A DNA stretch of 64,000 bases from Glycomyces sp. L485 (GCF_022548875.1 NZ_JAKZEW010000006.1:1-64000); one strand, 5' to 3'; counted from the first letter of the stretch, positions 51,951 to 61,714 are shown. The notes: a model not told the origin generated them from the sequence alone. Translations and numbers: made by a program.

Positions 51951-52577
51951 TTACTCGGTGGGGGCGCCCGGGATGTACGTCGTCGGCGCCTCCTTGCGGA
52001 AGTAGGCGTTCGCGCTGGGCACGGCGAGCAGGATGATCACCAGAATCGAGCCGAGCGTGGCCAGGGCGACCACGACCCAGTCGACGAGGACGCTCCAGCC
52101 CGGGTAGACGCCGTACACGGCGTCGACGAGGGCTTCCACGTCGACCTCCTGGAGGTCTTCGTTCGGGGAGCTGTCGAAGGCGAACTGCAGGAACTGCGCC
52201 AAGAAGAGCTGCCCGGCGAACAGGAAGGCGCCGCAGATGAGCACCAGGGGTTGGAAGATCCACGTCAGGATGCGCCCGACGCGGTTGCCCGCTGCGTTGA
52301 GCATCGCCAGCACCACCAGCAGCGCCACGATGACGAGGGCGAACACGAGGTCCCCCGCGCCGCCGCCGAAGTTCGCGGTGTTGCCGGGGATCTCGGCGAT
52401 GTCGAAGCCCTGATCGGCGAGCTCGGCCTCGAACGCGTCATTGGCCTTCGAGCCGTATACGAAGCCGACGACGGCGGAGACCGCCAGCGCGGCGGCGAGC
52501 AGGAGCTGCAACCAGACGGCGACGGTCACCGAGCCGGGGCGGGGCTTCTTCTCCATGGGCTGGGGTGTTGTGGACAT
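51951..52577 (-). CDS. Four-helix membrane protein of unknown function
   Basis: 208 residues with a proline/lysine-rich N-terminal tail (TPQPMEKKPRPGS) and four membrane segments (about 18-40, 71-92, 104-128, 165-190). The extracellular loops are acidic (PNEDLQEVDVEALVDAV). GGAGGAAC lies directly before the ATG at 52577. Related small membrane proteins with such tails are common in actinobacteria. No function assigned. Confidence 0.7.
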   Translation of the reverse strand: MSTTPQPMEKKPRPGSVTVAVWLQLLLAAALAVSAVVGFVYGSKANDAFEAELADQGFDIAEIPGNTANFGGGAGDLVFALVIVALLVVLAMLNAAGNRVGRILTWIFQPLVLICGAFLFAGQLFLAQFLQFAFDSSPNEDLQEVDVEALVDAVYGVYPGWSVLVDWVVVALATLGSILVIILLAVPSANAYFRKEAPTTYIPGAPTE

Positions 52578-52675
52578 TGTTCCTCCAATGATCGATGCCC
52601 ACAACGTACCAAGCATCGAAAACCTTCGCTGGAAGGAATCTCCGTCCTACTTGAGTATGACTCGCGTCTAGTCGC

Positions 52676-53275
52676 CTAGGAGGGCGTGTTCGCGCGGCGT
52701 CGGCGCACGGCCAGCGCCGCGCCGATCACGCAGCCGCTCATGGGGACGAAGAGGATCCACAGTGCCCATGTGGAGACGACCAGGACCAGCAGCCCACCCA
52801 GGAGGATTCCGGTGCCGCTGAAATCCTCTTTGGCCTCGTCGGCGGCGCCGGCGAAGAGGGCCTTCCATGAGGCGCCCGGACCCCACGCGGTCGCCGCCCG
52901 CAGCAGCACCGACGCCGCCGTGGCGGCGATCGCCATCGTCAGCAGGGCCGTCCAGGACCGTCCGGGGACGCCCTCGATGGTGAGCAGGGCGAGGTTGAGC
53001 CCGAGCGCGAGCGCGGCGCCGACGGCGGCCAGGCCGACGATCCAGCCGCCGCGCCAGGCCGATCGGCAGTCGCGGACGAAGTCGCCCAGCGAGGAGGAGG
53101 TGCCGTCGAGGAATCCCGCCAGGTGGCGGCTCGAGGCGGCGAGCGCGGCCGGGATCGTCACGAGCGGCAGTGCCGCGACCGTGAACCACACGCCGGTGAG
53201 GATGCACTCGGCGAACAGCGCGAACGGTCTCGTCCCGTAGGTGTAGCTTGTGCGCGTCGTCCCGGCCGCCTTCAT
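52676..53275 (-). CDS. DUF624 (YesL-like) membrane protein
   Basis: 199 residues, about five membrane segments. YesL/DUF624 proteins occur with sugar ABC transporters of the CUT1 type in Bacillus and actinobacteria, and this one follows the two permeases by six bases. Its role in uptake is not known. The C-terminus is basic (RRRRANTPS). Confidence 0.75.
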   Translation of the reverse strand: MKAAGTTRTSYTYGTRPFALFAECILTGVWFTVAALPLVTIPAALAASSRHLAGFLDGTSSSLGDFVRDCRSAWRGGWIVGLAAVGAALALGLNLALLTIEGVPGRSWTALLTMAIAATAASVLLRAATAWGPGASWKALFAGAADEAKEDFSGTGILLGGLLVLVVSTWALWILFVPMSGCVIGAALAVRRRRANTPS

Positions 53276-53281
53276 CGTCGC

Positions 53282-54169
53282 CTACCCCTTCACGCCGGAG
53301 GTCGCTATGCCCCGGATGAGGAAGCGCTGGAACACCAGGAAGAACAGCACCACCGGGATCAGCGACAGCAGGGTCATGGCCATCATGCCGCCCCAGTTGG
53401 TGACGCCCTCGGAGTTCGAGTACGACTGCAGCAGGCGCGGCAGCGGGAACTTCTCCATGTCGTACAGGTAGATCAACGGCCCGAGGAAGTCGTTCCACGA
53501 CCAGATGAAGGTGAAGATCGACGAGGTGATGACCGCCGGGCGCAGCAGGGGCAGCAGGATCGAGAAGAACACCCTGAAGTGCCCGGCCCCGTCGATCGTG
53601 GCCGCCTGGTCGAGTTCCCTCGGGATTCCCCGCATGAACTGGATGTACAGGAACACGAAGAACGCGTCCAGCGCCAGGAACTTGCCGATCACCAAGGGCA
53701 CGTACGAGTTGGTCAGCTGCAGCTCGGAGAAGATCAGGTACTGCGGGATCAGCATGACCTGTCCGGGCAGCAGCAGTGTCGCGATGACGATCCCGAGCAT
53801 GAGCGTGCGTCCGGGGAAACGGAGCCGGCCCAGAGCGTAGGCGGTCATAGCGCACGAGGCGACCACTCCGATCACCGACAGGCCCGCGATGACGAAGGAG
53901 TTCCAGAAGAACTTCCACAGCGGGATCCCGGCCAGTCCGTCGAAGGCGGAGGCGAAGTGCTCCCAGGTCACCGTCTCGGGCCACAGCCCGGTGTCGGTGA
54001 TGATGTCGGTGTTGCCCTTGAGACTGGCGGCGATGACCCATACCAGCGGGTAGAGCACGATCGCCAGGACGGCGATCATGATCAGGTGCCAGGCCCAGGA
54101 CTTGGCCCGTTCGGAGGCGGGCTCGGTGTTGCGGACGATCTCGCGTCCGGATGCGGTCTTGGCCGTCAT
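53282..54169 (-). CDS. Sugar ABC transporter permease (MalG type)
   Basis: 295 residues with six membrane segments. The cytoplasmic EAA loop, which contacts the ATPase, is ELDQAATIDGAGHFRVFFSI, ending in LLPLLRPA. It pairs with the upstream MalF-type permease; the ATG at 54169 overlaps its stop (ATGA). The context of rha genes suggests rhamnose or a rhamnose-containing oligosaccharide as substrate. Confidence 0.9.
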   Translation of the reverse strand: MTAKTASGREIVRNTEPASERAKSWAWHLIMIAVLAIVLYPLVWVIAASLKGNTDIITDTGLWPETVTWEHFASAFDGLAGIPLWKFFWNSFVIAGLSVIGVVASCAMTAYALGRLRFPGRTLMLGIVIATLLLPGQVMLIPQYLIFSELQLTNSYVPLVIGKFLALDAFFVFLYIQFMRGIPRELDQAATIDGAGHFRVFFSILLPLLRPAVITSSIFTFIWSWNDFLGPLIYLYDMEKFPLPRLLQSYSNSEGVTNWGGMMAMTLLSLIPVVLFFLVFQRFLIRGIATSGVKG

Positions 54170-55161
54170 TTGTCCTCCGCGGCGTAGAAGACGAGCTGCT
54201 TGGCGGCCCGGAACATGATCAGGGTGACGATCCCGACCGCGACGACCAGCAGCCAGGCGTAGGCCGAGGCGTAGCCCATCCGGAAGTCGGTGAACGCGAG
54301 GGTGTAGATCCGCACCGTGTAGAACAGGGTCGACCAGGCCGGGGATCCGGCCTCGCCGCCGATGATGTAGGCGGGACCGAACACCTGGAAGGCGCCGACG
54401 GTCTCCATCAGGACGTTGAAGAAGATCACCGGGGAGAGCATCGGCAGCGTGATGTGGACGAATTTCTTCCACTTGCCGGCGCCGTCGACGTCGGCGGCCT
54501 CGTACAGCTCCTGGGGGACCTGCATCAGCCCGGCCAAGAAGATGACCATGGGGGCGCCGAAGCTCCACACCGCCAGGATGACGAGCATCAGGATCGACAC
54601 GGACGGATTGCCGAGGAACCCGCCGCCGTCCCAACCGAAGGAGCTCATGATGCTGTCCTGGACGCCGTCGTTGGAGAACAGGGCCTTCCAGATCAGTGCG
54701 ATGCCGACGCTCATGGCGATGAGGCTGGGCATGTAGAACGCGGCTCGGTAGAAGCCCATGCCGCGCCGCTTCTGGGACAGGAGCATCGCCACGGCCAGGG
54801 ACGCGACGAGCTTGACCGGGACGGCCAGGACGACGTAGATGATGGTCACGCGCACGGCGCGGGCGAACATCGGGTCGTCGAACATGGCCGTGTAGTTGGC
54901 GAATCCGATCCAGTCGCCGCCTCGGATGAGGTGGTAGTCGGTGAACGACAGGTACAGCGACCAGGCCATCGGGCCGACGGTGAGGACCGCGGTGCCGATG
55001 AGCCAGGGGATCATGAATGTATAGCCGGCCAGACGCTCGCCGCCCCGGATGCCCGGGGAGCGGCGCTTTGCCGCTCCCCGGGCCCCGCGATCCGGCGGCG
55101 CTCCAGGCTCACCGGCCGTGCCGGACTCCGGCTCGGCGGCGGTGGAAGGTGAAGCAGACAC
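54166..55161 (-). CDS. Sugar ABC transporter permease (MalF type)
   Basis: 331 residues, six membrane segments after a long N-terminal tail rich in Ala, Pro and Glu (about 1-40). EAA loop: ELYEAADVDGAGKWKKFVHI. It forms the translocation pore with the MalG-type partner. It starts 20 bp after the stop of the binding-protein gene. Confidence 0.9.
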   Translation of the reverse strand: MSASPSTAAEPESGTAGEPGAPPDRGARGAAKRRSPGIRGGERLAGYTFMIPWLIGTAVLTVGPMAWSLYLSFTDYHLIRGGDWIGFANYTAMFDDPMFARAVRVTIIYVVLAVPVKLVASLAVAMLLSQKRRGMGFYRAAFYMPSLIAMSVGIALIWKALFSNDGVQDSIMSSFGWDGGGFLGNPSVSILMLVILAVWSFGAPMVIFLAGLMQVPQELYEAADVDGAGKWKKFVHITLPMLSPVIFFNVLMETVGAFQVFGPAYIIGGEAGSPAWSTLFYTVRIYTLAFTDFRMGYASAYAWLLVVAVGIVTLIMFRAAKQLVFYAAEDK

Positions 55162-55181
55162 GGTGGATTCCCTCGGGTTGA

Positions 55182-56477
55182 TTACTGCTCGGACGCCAGC
55201 AGGGTCTCGGCCTCAGTGAAGAAGGTGTCGGCGCCGTCTTCGGCCGAGAGCTCCTCGAACAGGACCTGCTCGTAGACTTCGGCGAACTTCTGCTCGATCG
55301 AGCCGGTCGCCGCCGGCGGGGGCGGCGGAGGCGAGGCCAGGTACTGCTCGACGCTGGCCTCGTAGTCGAGGACCTGCTGGGAGACCTCGTCGACCTCGAC
55401 GTTGTCGCGACCGACGTTGGTGGCCGGGACGCCTCGGTTGGTGCCGAGGATGGCGATGGCCTCGGGGTCGGTCAGCAGGAAGTCGATCAGCTTGGCCGAC
55501 TCGTCCGGGTGTTCGGTGTTGGCGCCGACCACGAACTGCATCGACGGCTTGAGGTACAGGCCGATGTTGTTCGGGTCCTGCGAAGGCGGCGCGGCCAGGG
55601 CCAGTGTTCCGCCGTTCTCGGCGACGGCCGGGGCGAACCACGGCATGAAGTTGTCCCAGCCGATCTCCGAGCCGAGCGCGTCGAGGACGAGGCCGCCCTC
55701 TTCCCACTGGCTGGTGGTGCCGATGTCGGGGACGACCCCGTCCGCGGCCAGGTCTTGGTTCATCGACCACCACTCGACGAGCTGGGCCTTGTCGAAGTTC
55801 AGGGCCGTGCCGTCCTCGGTGTAGAAGCTGCCGCCCGCCTGGCGGAGCCACAGCTCCATGAAGTGGTACTGCCCGGCGAAGTCGCCGCCGCCCCACTTGC
55901 CGTCCTCCGCGAGGTTCTCGGTGACCTCGCGCATCGCCTTCTGGTAGTCCGCCCAGGTGTAGCCGGGCTCGAGGGTGACGCCGGCGGCCTCGAACCAGTC
56001 GGCGCGGTAGACCAGGCCGAGGGTGTTGCCGGCGACCGGGACGGCCACCAGTTCACCGTTGACGTACCCGGTGTCGAGGAAGCCCTCGATGAAGTCCGAG
56101 GTGTCGACCAGGCCGTCGAGCGGCAGCAGCATGCCGTTGCCGCCGAACTGGAGCAGCCGCGAGTAGTCCATCTGGAACACGTCGGGCAGGTCCTGCCCGG
56201 CCATCCGGGTGGTCATCGTCTGCCAGTAGTCGGGGAAGTCGGCGAAGTTGGTGGTGACCGTGATGCCCTCGTTCTTCTCCTCGAACAGGTCGACGGCCTG
56301 ACGGGTGATCTCGGCGCGGTCGTCGTTGCCCCACCATTCGAAGCTCAGTTCGATGGGGTCGTCGGCGGTGCCGGCCGGGCCGTCGTCGCCGCATGCGGCG
56401 GTCATGCCGAGGGCGGCGGCCGCGCCGGCGCCTCCCAGCAGGGTGCGGCGGCGGGCGCGATACGGGTAGCGATTCAT
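55182..56477 (-). CDS. Sugar-binding lipoprotein of the ABC transporter
   Basis: 431 residues. The signal peptide has a twin-arginine-like start (RARRRTLLGGAGAAAALG) and a lipobox TAAC, so it is a lipoprotein on the outer face of the membrane. The rest is a CUT1 solute-binding fold (FEWWGNDDRAEITRQAVDLF, DVFQMDYSRLLQFGGNG). A run of prolines (about 385-391) is unusual. Ligand is presumably rhamnose or a rhamnoside, from its neighbours. Confidence 0.9.
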   Translation of the reverse strand: MNRYPYRARRRTLLGGAGAAAALGMTAACGDDGPAGTADDPIELSFEWWGNDDRAEITRQAVDLFEEKNEGITVTTNFADFPDYWQTMTTRMAGQDLPDVFQMDYSRLLQFGGNGMLLPLDGLVDTSDFIEGFLDTGYVNGELVAVPVAGNTLGLVYRADWFEAAGVTLEPGYTWADYQKAMREVTENLAEDGKWGGGDFAGQYHFMELWLRQAGGSFYTEDGTALNFDKAQLVEWWSMNQDLAADGVVPDIGTTSQWEEGGLVLDALGSEIGWDNFMPWFAPAVAENGGTLALAAPPSQDPNNIGLYLKPSMQFVVGANTEHPDESAKLIDFLLTDPEAIAILGTNRGVPATNVGRDNVEVDEVSQQVLDYEASVEQYLASPPPPPPAATGSIEQKFAEVYEQVLFEELSAEDGADTFFTEAETLLASEQ

Positions 56478-56541
56478 CGTCGTTGTTCTCCTTCTTACAG
56501 AGGGGTCCCGCTCTCGCGGGCCATCAGGATCTATTCAGTTG

Positions 56542-56570
56542 TTCCCCGGCCGGTTTACTCAGCCGGGGAA
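56542..56570. terminator. Hairpin across the rhaB stop
   Basis: Nine-bp stem TTCCCCGGC / GCCGGGGAA with an 11-base loop that includes the rhaB stop codon. It may lower read-through into the transporter genes or protect the 3' end of the rha message. Confidence 0.45.
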
Positions 56571-58016
56571 GTCTCGGAGTCGGGCCGCTGCGTCTCGCCA
56601 CTGCCCTTCGGTGCCGCGCGGGGTGTGCCGTCGCGGGTTCGCGGAGGCTCTTGCGGCCTCGCGTCGGGCGACCGGGCCCGGGGCGATGAGGCCGAGCGCC
56701 TGGGCTTGGACCAGTGCGTTGCCGAGAGCGGTCGCCTCGTCGGGTCCGGCCAGGACGGTGCGGCCGGTGGCGTCGGCGGTAAGCTGGCACAGCAGTTCGT
56801 TGTTCGAGCCGCCGCCGACGATGTGGATGAGGTCGATCTCGGTGTCGCCGGCGGCCTCGAGCCCTTCGATGGCGCGGCGGTGGGCCAGCGCGAGCGAGTC
56901 GAGGATGCAGGCGGCGATCTCGGCGGGCGTGTCGGGGACGGCCTGGCCGGTCCGACGGCAGTAGTCGCGCACGCGCGCGGGCATGTCGCCGGGTTCGGCG
57001 AAGACCGGGTCGTCGGGGTCGAGGAGCGAGCGCAGGCGGGGTGCTTCGGCGGCTTCCTTGAGGAGGTCGCCGAGGTCGGGTCCGGTGCCGCTTCGGTGCC
57101 AGGCCCGCATGGACTCTTGGAGGAGCCACAGGCCGGCGACGTTGCGCAGGAACCTGATCGAGCCGTCCGCGCCGCGTTCGTTGGTGAAGCCGGCGTCGCG
57201 GGCTTCGGCGGTGAGGACGGGGGTGGGGCGTTCGGTGCCGACCAGGGACCAGGTGCCGCAGGAGATGTAGGCGGCGTTGTCGGTCTCGTAGGGGACGGCG
57301 GCGACGGCGGAGGCGGTGTCGTGGCTGGCGGTGGCGATGACCTTGGTGCCGGAGCCGAGGCCGGTGTCGGCGGCGACGGCGTCGGTGAGCCCGCCGAGGA
57401 CGGTCCCGGTGGGGGTGACGGGGCCGAGCAGGTCGGTGCGGACGCCCGCGGCGGTGCAGATCTCGTGCGCCCAGGTGCCGGTGGCCTGGTCGATCAGGCC
57501 GGTCGTGGAGGCGTTGGTGGCTTCGCAGGCGTAGGCGCCGGAGAGCCAGTAGCAGAACAGGTCCGGGATCAGCAGGAGCCGGTCGGCCGCCTGGAGTGTC
57601 TCGTTCCGCTCGGCGGCGAGCTGGAAGACGGTGTTGAACGGCTGGTGCTGGATGCCGGTGCGGGCGTAGAGGGTTTCGGCGCCTGCGGATTCCAGGACCC
57701 TCTCGCGGGGGCCGCGGGTGCGGCCGTCGCGGTAGCAGACGGGGGTGCCGAGGAGGTCGCCGTCCGCGTCGAGGAGGGCGTAGTCGACCGCCCAGGAGTC
57801 GACGCCGATCGCCTCGGCGCCGTCGAGCGCGCGGAGTCCTTCGAGGACGCCGCTCCAGAGCCCGAACACGTCCCAGTAGAGGCGTCCGGCGGTTTCGACG
57901 GCGCGGTTGGGGAACCGGGCGGCCTCGGTCAGGCCGATCCGGTTCCCTTCCACTGCGGCGGCCATGACCCGTCCTGAGGACGCGCCGAGGTCGACCGCGG
58001 CCAGCACTCGTGTCAT
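56559..58016 (-). CDS. rhaB: Rhamnulokinase
   Basis: 485-residue FGGY-family sugar kinase. The N-terminal ATP site is AAVDLGASSGRVMAA (residues 6-20). The substrate region includes WAVDYALLDADGD and YRDGRT, and the C-terminal IVGGGSNNELLCQLTADATG binds ATP. It phosphorylates L-rhamnulose at C1. The ATG overlaps the stop of the aldolase gene (ATGA). Last of the four catabolic genes before the transporter set. Confidence 0.92.
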   Translation of the reverse strand: MTRVLAAVDLGASSGRVMAAAVEGNRIGLTEAARFPNRAVETAGRLYWDVFGLWSGVLEGLRALDGAEAIGVDSWAVDYALLDADGDLLGTPVCYRDGRTRGPRERVLESAGAETLYARTGIQHQPFNTVFQLAAERNETLQAADRLLLIPDLFCYWLSGAYACEATNASTTGLIDQATGTWAHEICTAAGVRTDLLGPVTPTGTVLGGLTDAVAADTGLGSGTKVIATASHDTASAVAAVPYETDNAAYISCGTWSLVGTERPTPVLTAEARDAGFTNERGADGSIRFLRNVAGLWLLQESMRAWHRSGTGPDLGDLLKEAAEAPRLRSLLDPDDPVFAEPGDMPARVRDYCRRTGQAVPDTPAEIAACILDSLALAHRRAIEGLEAAGDTEIDLIHIVGGGSNNELLCQLTADATGRTVLAGPDEATALGNALVQAQALGLIAPGPVARREAARASANPRRHTPRGTEGQWRDAAARLRDFPG

Positions 58017-60046
58017 CGCAGGAATCCCTGGGGGTTGCCCGAGTCGACGGGGATGTGGACGCCGGTGGTCAGGCCGAGGTCGGGGCCGACGAGGGCGTAG
58101 ACGGCGTCGGCGACCGATTCGGGGAGGACCTCGCGGCGCAGGAGCGTGCGTCCGGCGTAGTACTTGCCGAGTTCCTCCTCTTTGACGCCGTAGACGGCGG
58201 CGCGTTTGGCGCCCCAGCCGCCGGCGAAGATGCCCGAGCCGCGGACGACGCCGTCGGGGTTGACGCCGTTGACGCGGATGCCGTGCTCGCCGAGTTCGGC
58301 GGCGAGCAGGCGCACCTGGTGGGCCTGGTCGGCCTTGGTGGCCGAGTAGGCGATGTTCTTGGGGCCGGCGAACACGGCGTTCTTGGAGACGATGTAGACG
58401 ATGTCGCCGCCCATGCGCTGGGCGATCATGAGTTTCGCGGCCTCGCGGCTGACCAGGAACGAGCCCTTGGCCATGACGTCGTGCTGGAGGTCCCAGTCGG
58501 CGGCGGTCGTCTCGACCAGGGGCTTGGACTGGGACAGGCCGGCGTTGTTGACGACCAGGTCGACGCCGCCGAACGCGAGCGCGGCCTTCGCCATCGCGGT
58601 CTCGATGGCCGCTTCGTCGGTCACGTTGGCGGCCAGGCCGATCGCGACGTCGGCGCTGCCGATCTCCGCGGCGGCCTCGATCGCCTTGGCCTCGTCGAGG
58701 TCGGCGATGACGACGCAGGCGCCCTCGCCGGCGAGTCGGGCGGCGGTGGCCTTGCCGATGCCGCTGGCGGCGCCGGTGATCAGGGCGACGCGGCCGGCCA
58801 GCGGTTTCGGCTCCGGGAGGCGCTTGAGTTTTGCCTCTTCGAGGGCCCAGTACTCGATGCGGAACTTCTCGGACTCGTCGATGGGCTTGTAGCTCGACAG
58901 GGCCTCGGCGCCGCGCATGACGTTGACGGCGTTGATGTAGAACTCGCCGGCGACCCTCGCGGTCTTCTTGTCGGCGCCGAAGGAGAACATGCCGACGCCG
59001 GGGACGAGGACGATCGCGGGGTCGGCCCCGCGCATCGCCGGCGAATCGGGCTCGGCGTGGCGCTCGTAGTAGGCGCGGTAGTCCTCGCGGTAGGCCGCGT
59101 GACGCTCCTTGAGGTGCTCGACGACCTCTTCGAGGGGCGCGTCGGCGGCGGTCTCGACCACGAGCGGGCGGACCTTGGTGCGCAGGAAGTGGTCGGGGCA
59201 GGAGGTCCCGAGCGCCGCCAGGTCGGGCATCTTCTCAGTGGAGAGGAACTCGAGGACGGCGTCGTCGTCGCAGAAGTGCCCGACCTGGCGGCGGTCGGTG
59301 GAGGCCAGGCCGCGGACGACGGGTGCGAGGGCGGCGGCGCGCTCGAGGCGGGCGGCGTCCTCGAGCGGCGCCCACTTGGCGACGCGGGCCCCGAAGGGCT
59401 CGGTCTTGCCGCGTTCGGCGATGAAGGTCTCGCAGCCGCGGATGATCTCCAGGGAGTTGGCTTCGCATTCGGCTGCGGTGTCGCCCCAGGCGGTGATGCC
59501 GTGGCCGCCGAGGATGCAGCCGATGGCCTGGGGGTTGGCCCGCTTGATCTCGGCGATGTCGAGCCCGAGCTGGAAGCCGGGGCGGCGCCACGGGACCCAC
59601 ACGACGCGGTCCGCAAAGCATTCCTTGGTCAGGGCCGGGCCGTCGGCCGCGGTGGCGAAGGCGATCCCGGAGTCGGGGTGGAGGTGGTCGACGTGGTCGG
59701 CGTCGACCAGGCCGTGCATCGCGGTGTCGATGGAGGGGGCGGCTCCTCCCCTGCCGTGGAGGCAGTAGTCGAAGCGGGCGACCATCTCGTCCTCGGCCTC
59801 GATGCCGGGGTAGGTGTCGACCATGGCGCGCAGCCGGTCGAGGCGGAGCACGGCCAGACCTGCGGCCTTGAGGGTGCCGAGGTCGCCGCCGGAGCCCTTG
59901 ACCCACAGCAGGTCGACGTCGGCGCCGGTGACCGGGTCGGTCTCGGTGCCTTTGGCGGAGGTGTTGCCGCCGGCGAAGTTCGTGTTGCGCTTGTCGGCGC
60001 CGAGGCGGTTGGAGCGGGCGATGAGGTCTGCTACGGGGTTGCTCAC
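58013..60046 (-). CDS. rhaDE: Rhamnulose-1-phosphate aldolase / short-chain dehydrogenase fusion
   Basis: 677 residues. Residues 1-400 are a class II aldolase (zinc histidines in DHVDHLHPDS and GHGITAWG). Residues 420-677 are an SDR dehydrogenase with RVALITGAASGIGKATA and the catalytic YSATKADQ. The aldolase splits L-rhamnulose-1-phosphate to DHAP and L-lactaldehyde; the dehydrogenase is thought to oxidise the lactaldehyde. The fused form is common in actinobacteria and Bacillus (YuxG). A GTG start at 60046 lies one base after the rhaI stop. Confidence 0.92.
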   Translation of the reverse strand: MSNPVADLIARSNRLGADKRNTNFAGGNTSAKGTETDPVTGADVDLLWVKGSGGDLGTLKAAGLAVLRLDRLRAMVDTYPGIEAEDEMVARFDYCLHGRGGAAPSIDTAMHGLVDADHVDHLHPDSGIAFATAADGPALTKECFADRVVWVPWRRPGFQLGLDIAEIKRANPQAIGCILGGHGITAWGDTAAECEANSLEIIRGCETFIAERGKTEPFGARVAKWAPLEDAARLERAAALAPVVRGLASTDRRQVGHFCDDDAVLEFLSTEKMPDLAALGTSCPDHFLRTKVRPLVVETAADAPLEEVVEHLKERHAAYREDYRAYYERHAEPDSPAMRGADPAIVLVPGVGMFSFGADKKTARVAGEFYINAVNVMRGAEALSSYKPIDESEKFRIEYWALEEAKLKRLPEPKPLAGRVALITGAASGIGKATAARLAGEGACVVIADLDEAKAIEAAAEIGSADVAIGLAANVTDEAAIETAMAKAALAFGGVDLVVNNAGLSQSKPLVETTAADWDLQHDVMAKGSFLVSREAAKLMIAQRMGGDIVYIVSKNAVFAGPKNIAYSATKADQAHQVRLLAAELGEHGIRVNGVNPDGVVRGSGIFAGGWGAKRAAVYGVKEEELGKYYAGRTLLRREVLPESVADAVYALVGPDLGLTTGVHIPVDSGNPQGFLR

Positions 60047-60047
60047 G

Positions 60048-61217
60048 TCAGGCCCCCCATCCGGCGGCCTGGCCGCCTTGGCGCTCGGCTTGGACCTTCG
60101 CGGTGTATCCCGAGGCGGCGAAGGCCGCGACCGGGTCGGTGGCGAGGCCCTGCTCCTCGCGGAGTTCGGCCAGCAGCGGGCGCACGTCGGTGTTGTAGGC
60201 GTCCATCAGGACCGCGTTGGCGCCCAGCACATCGCCGGCGGCCTGCGCGGCTTCGAGCGCGTCGTGGTCGACCAGGAGGGCCTTCGCGGTGGCCTCCTGG
60301 GCGTTCATGACCGAGCGGATGACCGCGGGGATCTTCGGCTCGATGTTGTGGCACTGGTCGAGCATGTAGGCGATGCCGGAGTCGGTGCCGACCGCGCCGC
60401 GAAGCGCGAGCTCGTGCATGATGCGGAACAGTTGGAAGGGGTCGGCTGCGCCGACCATGAGGTCGTCGTCGGCGTAGAAGCGCGAGTTGAAGTCGAAGCC
60501 GCCGAGCTTGCCCTGGCGCAGCAGGAACGCGACGATGAACTCGATGTTGGTGCCCGGGGCGTGGTGGCCGGTGTCGATGACGACCTGCGCCTTGGGACCC
60601 AGCTCGACGCAGTGGGCGTACGAGGTGCCCCAGTCGGGGACGTCGGTGTGGTAGAACGACGGCTCGAACAGCTTGTATTCGAGCAGCATCCGCTGGTCGT
60701 CGCCGAGGCGGGCGTAGACCTCGGCGAGGACCTCGGCGAGGCGGTCCTGGCGGGCGGCGATCGAGTCCTGGCCGGGGTAGTTGGTGCCGTCGGCGAACCA
60801 CAGCTTGAGGTCGTTCGAGCCGACCGCCTCCATGATCTCGATGCATTCGAGGAGGTGGTCGGTGGCCTTGCGTCTGATGCCGGGGTCGGGGTGGCAGACG
60901 CTGCCGAGCATGTAGTCGTCGTCTTGGAAGGTGTTGGAGTTGATCGTCCCGACGCGCACACCGTGGTCGGCCGCGTAGGCGGCGAGCCGGGTGTAGTCCT
61001 CGACCTTGTCCCAGGGGATGTGCAGGGCGACCGAGCCGGCCGCGCCGGTGAACCGGTGGACCGTCGCCGCGTCGGCGATCTTCTCGTAGGGGTCGCGCGG
61101 GACTCCCTGCTGGGAGAACACCTTGAACCTGGTGCCGGAGTTGCCGAACGCCCAGGAGGGGGTCTCGATGTTCTGACTCGTCAGCACCGACTTCGCGTGC
61201 GTGACTCGGTCGCTCAT
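60048..61217 (-). CDS. rhaI: L-rhamnose isomerase
   Basis: 389 residues of the TIM-barrel, metal-dependent type (RhaI, as in Pseudomonas stutzeri), not the E. coli RhaA type. Metal-site residues fall in ELGPKAQVVIDTGHHAPGTN and FDFNSRFYADDDL. It turns L-rhamnose into L-rhamnulose. The ATG at 61217 overlaps the rhaM stop (ATGA); the longer frame above it is antisense-like. Confidence 0.92.
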   Translation of the reverse strand: MSDRVTHAKSVLTSQNIETPSWAFGNSGTRFKVFSQQGVPRDPYEKIADAATVHRFTGAAGSVALHIPWDKVEDYTRLAAYAADHGVRVGTINSNTFQDDDYMLGSVCHPDPGIRRKATDHLLECIEIMEAVGSNDLKLWFADGTNYPGQDSIAARQDRLAEVLAEVYARLGDDQRMLLEYKLFEPSFYHTDVPDWGTSYAHCVELGPKAQVVIDTGHHAPGTNIEFIVAFLLRQGKLGGFDFNSRFYADDDLMVGAADPFQLFRIMHELALRGAVGTDSGIAYMLDQCHNIEPKIPAVIRSVMNAQEATAKALLVDHDALEAAQAAGDVLGANAVLMDAYNTDVRPLLAELREEQGLATDPVAAFAASGYTAKVQAERQGGQAAGWGA

Positions 61218-61609
61218 TTCCCGGCTCCATTCTTCGGCGAGGCCTGCTGGCCGTGAGCTGCAGCCGCCTCTGCCACCGCAATCTGGTCCTCTAGGTTGAA
61301 CACCTCTGTGAGCACGTTGAACGACTCGTCGTCGGCGGCTCCGTCGGTTCCTTCGAAGAAGGGGGCCATCTCGGCTTGCCAGCGGGCGTTGACGTCGCGC
61401 TCGGCCATGGCCTCGCGGGCGGCGTCGAAGTCCTCGGTCTCGAGATAGCCGACGAGGAGTCCGTCGTCGGACAAGAACAGCGAGTAGTTGCCCCAGCCGG
61501 TCTCGGCCAGTGCCCGGAGCATGTCGGGCCACACGGCCGCATGCCGCTCGCGGTATTCCGCGAGGCGCTCGCGGCGCACTTTTAGGGTGAAACACACTCG
61601 TCGCGTCAC
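61214..61609 (-). CDS. rhaM: L-rhamnose mutarotase
   Basis: 131 residues, dimeric alpha/beta barrel type. Signature RVCFTLKVRRERLAEYRERH with the catalytic His, then AVWPDMLRALAETGWGNYSL and ARWQAEMAPFFE. It interconverts the anomers of L-rhamnose. The C-terminal 30 residues are extra to the family. The GTG at 61609 has GGAGG eight bases upstream. First gene of the rha operon. Confidence 0.9.
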   Translation of the reverse strand: MTRRVCFTLKVRRERLAEYRERHAAVWPDMLRALAETGWGNYSLFLSDDGLLVGYLETEDFDAAREAMAERDVNARWQAEMAPFFEGTDGAADDESFNVLTEVFNLEDQIAVAEAAAAHGQQASPKNGAGK

Positions 61610-61656
61610 AGGGGTGCCTCCTTGAGGTCGTGGTCACGATTATTACATCGGAATGA

Positions 61657-61669
61657 TTGAATCGTTTCA
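61657..61669. promoter_or_regulatory. LacI-type operator 1 in rha control region
   Basis: TTGAATCGTTTCA, a near-palindrome with central CG as bound by LacI-family regulators. It lies just downstream of the predicted start of the rhaM transcript, where a bound repressor would block it. It matches the second site (61779-61791) at 12 of 13 bases. Confidence 0.75.
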
Positions 61670-61684
61670 CGTGGGGGTCCCGTT

Positions 61685-61714
61685 AACATAGAACGCACTG
61701 GCCAGCGCTGTCAA
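61685..61714 (-). promoter_or_regulatory. Promoter of the rha operon
   Basis: Minus strand: -35 TTGACA (61714-61709), an 18-bp spacer and -10 TATGTT (61690-61685). Transcription should begin near 61678 and read rhaM first. Confidence 0.7.
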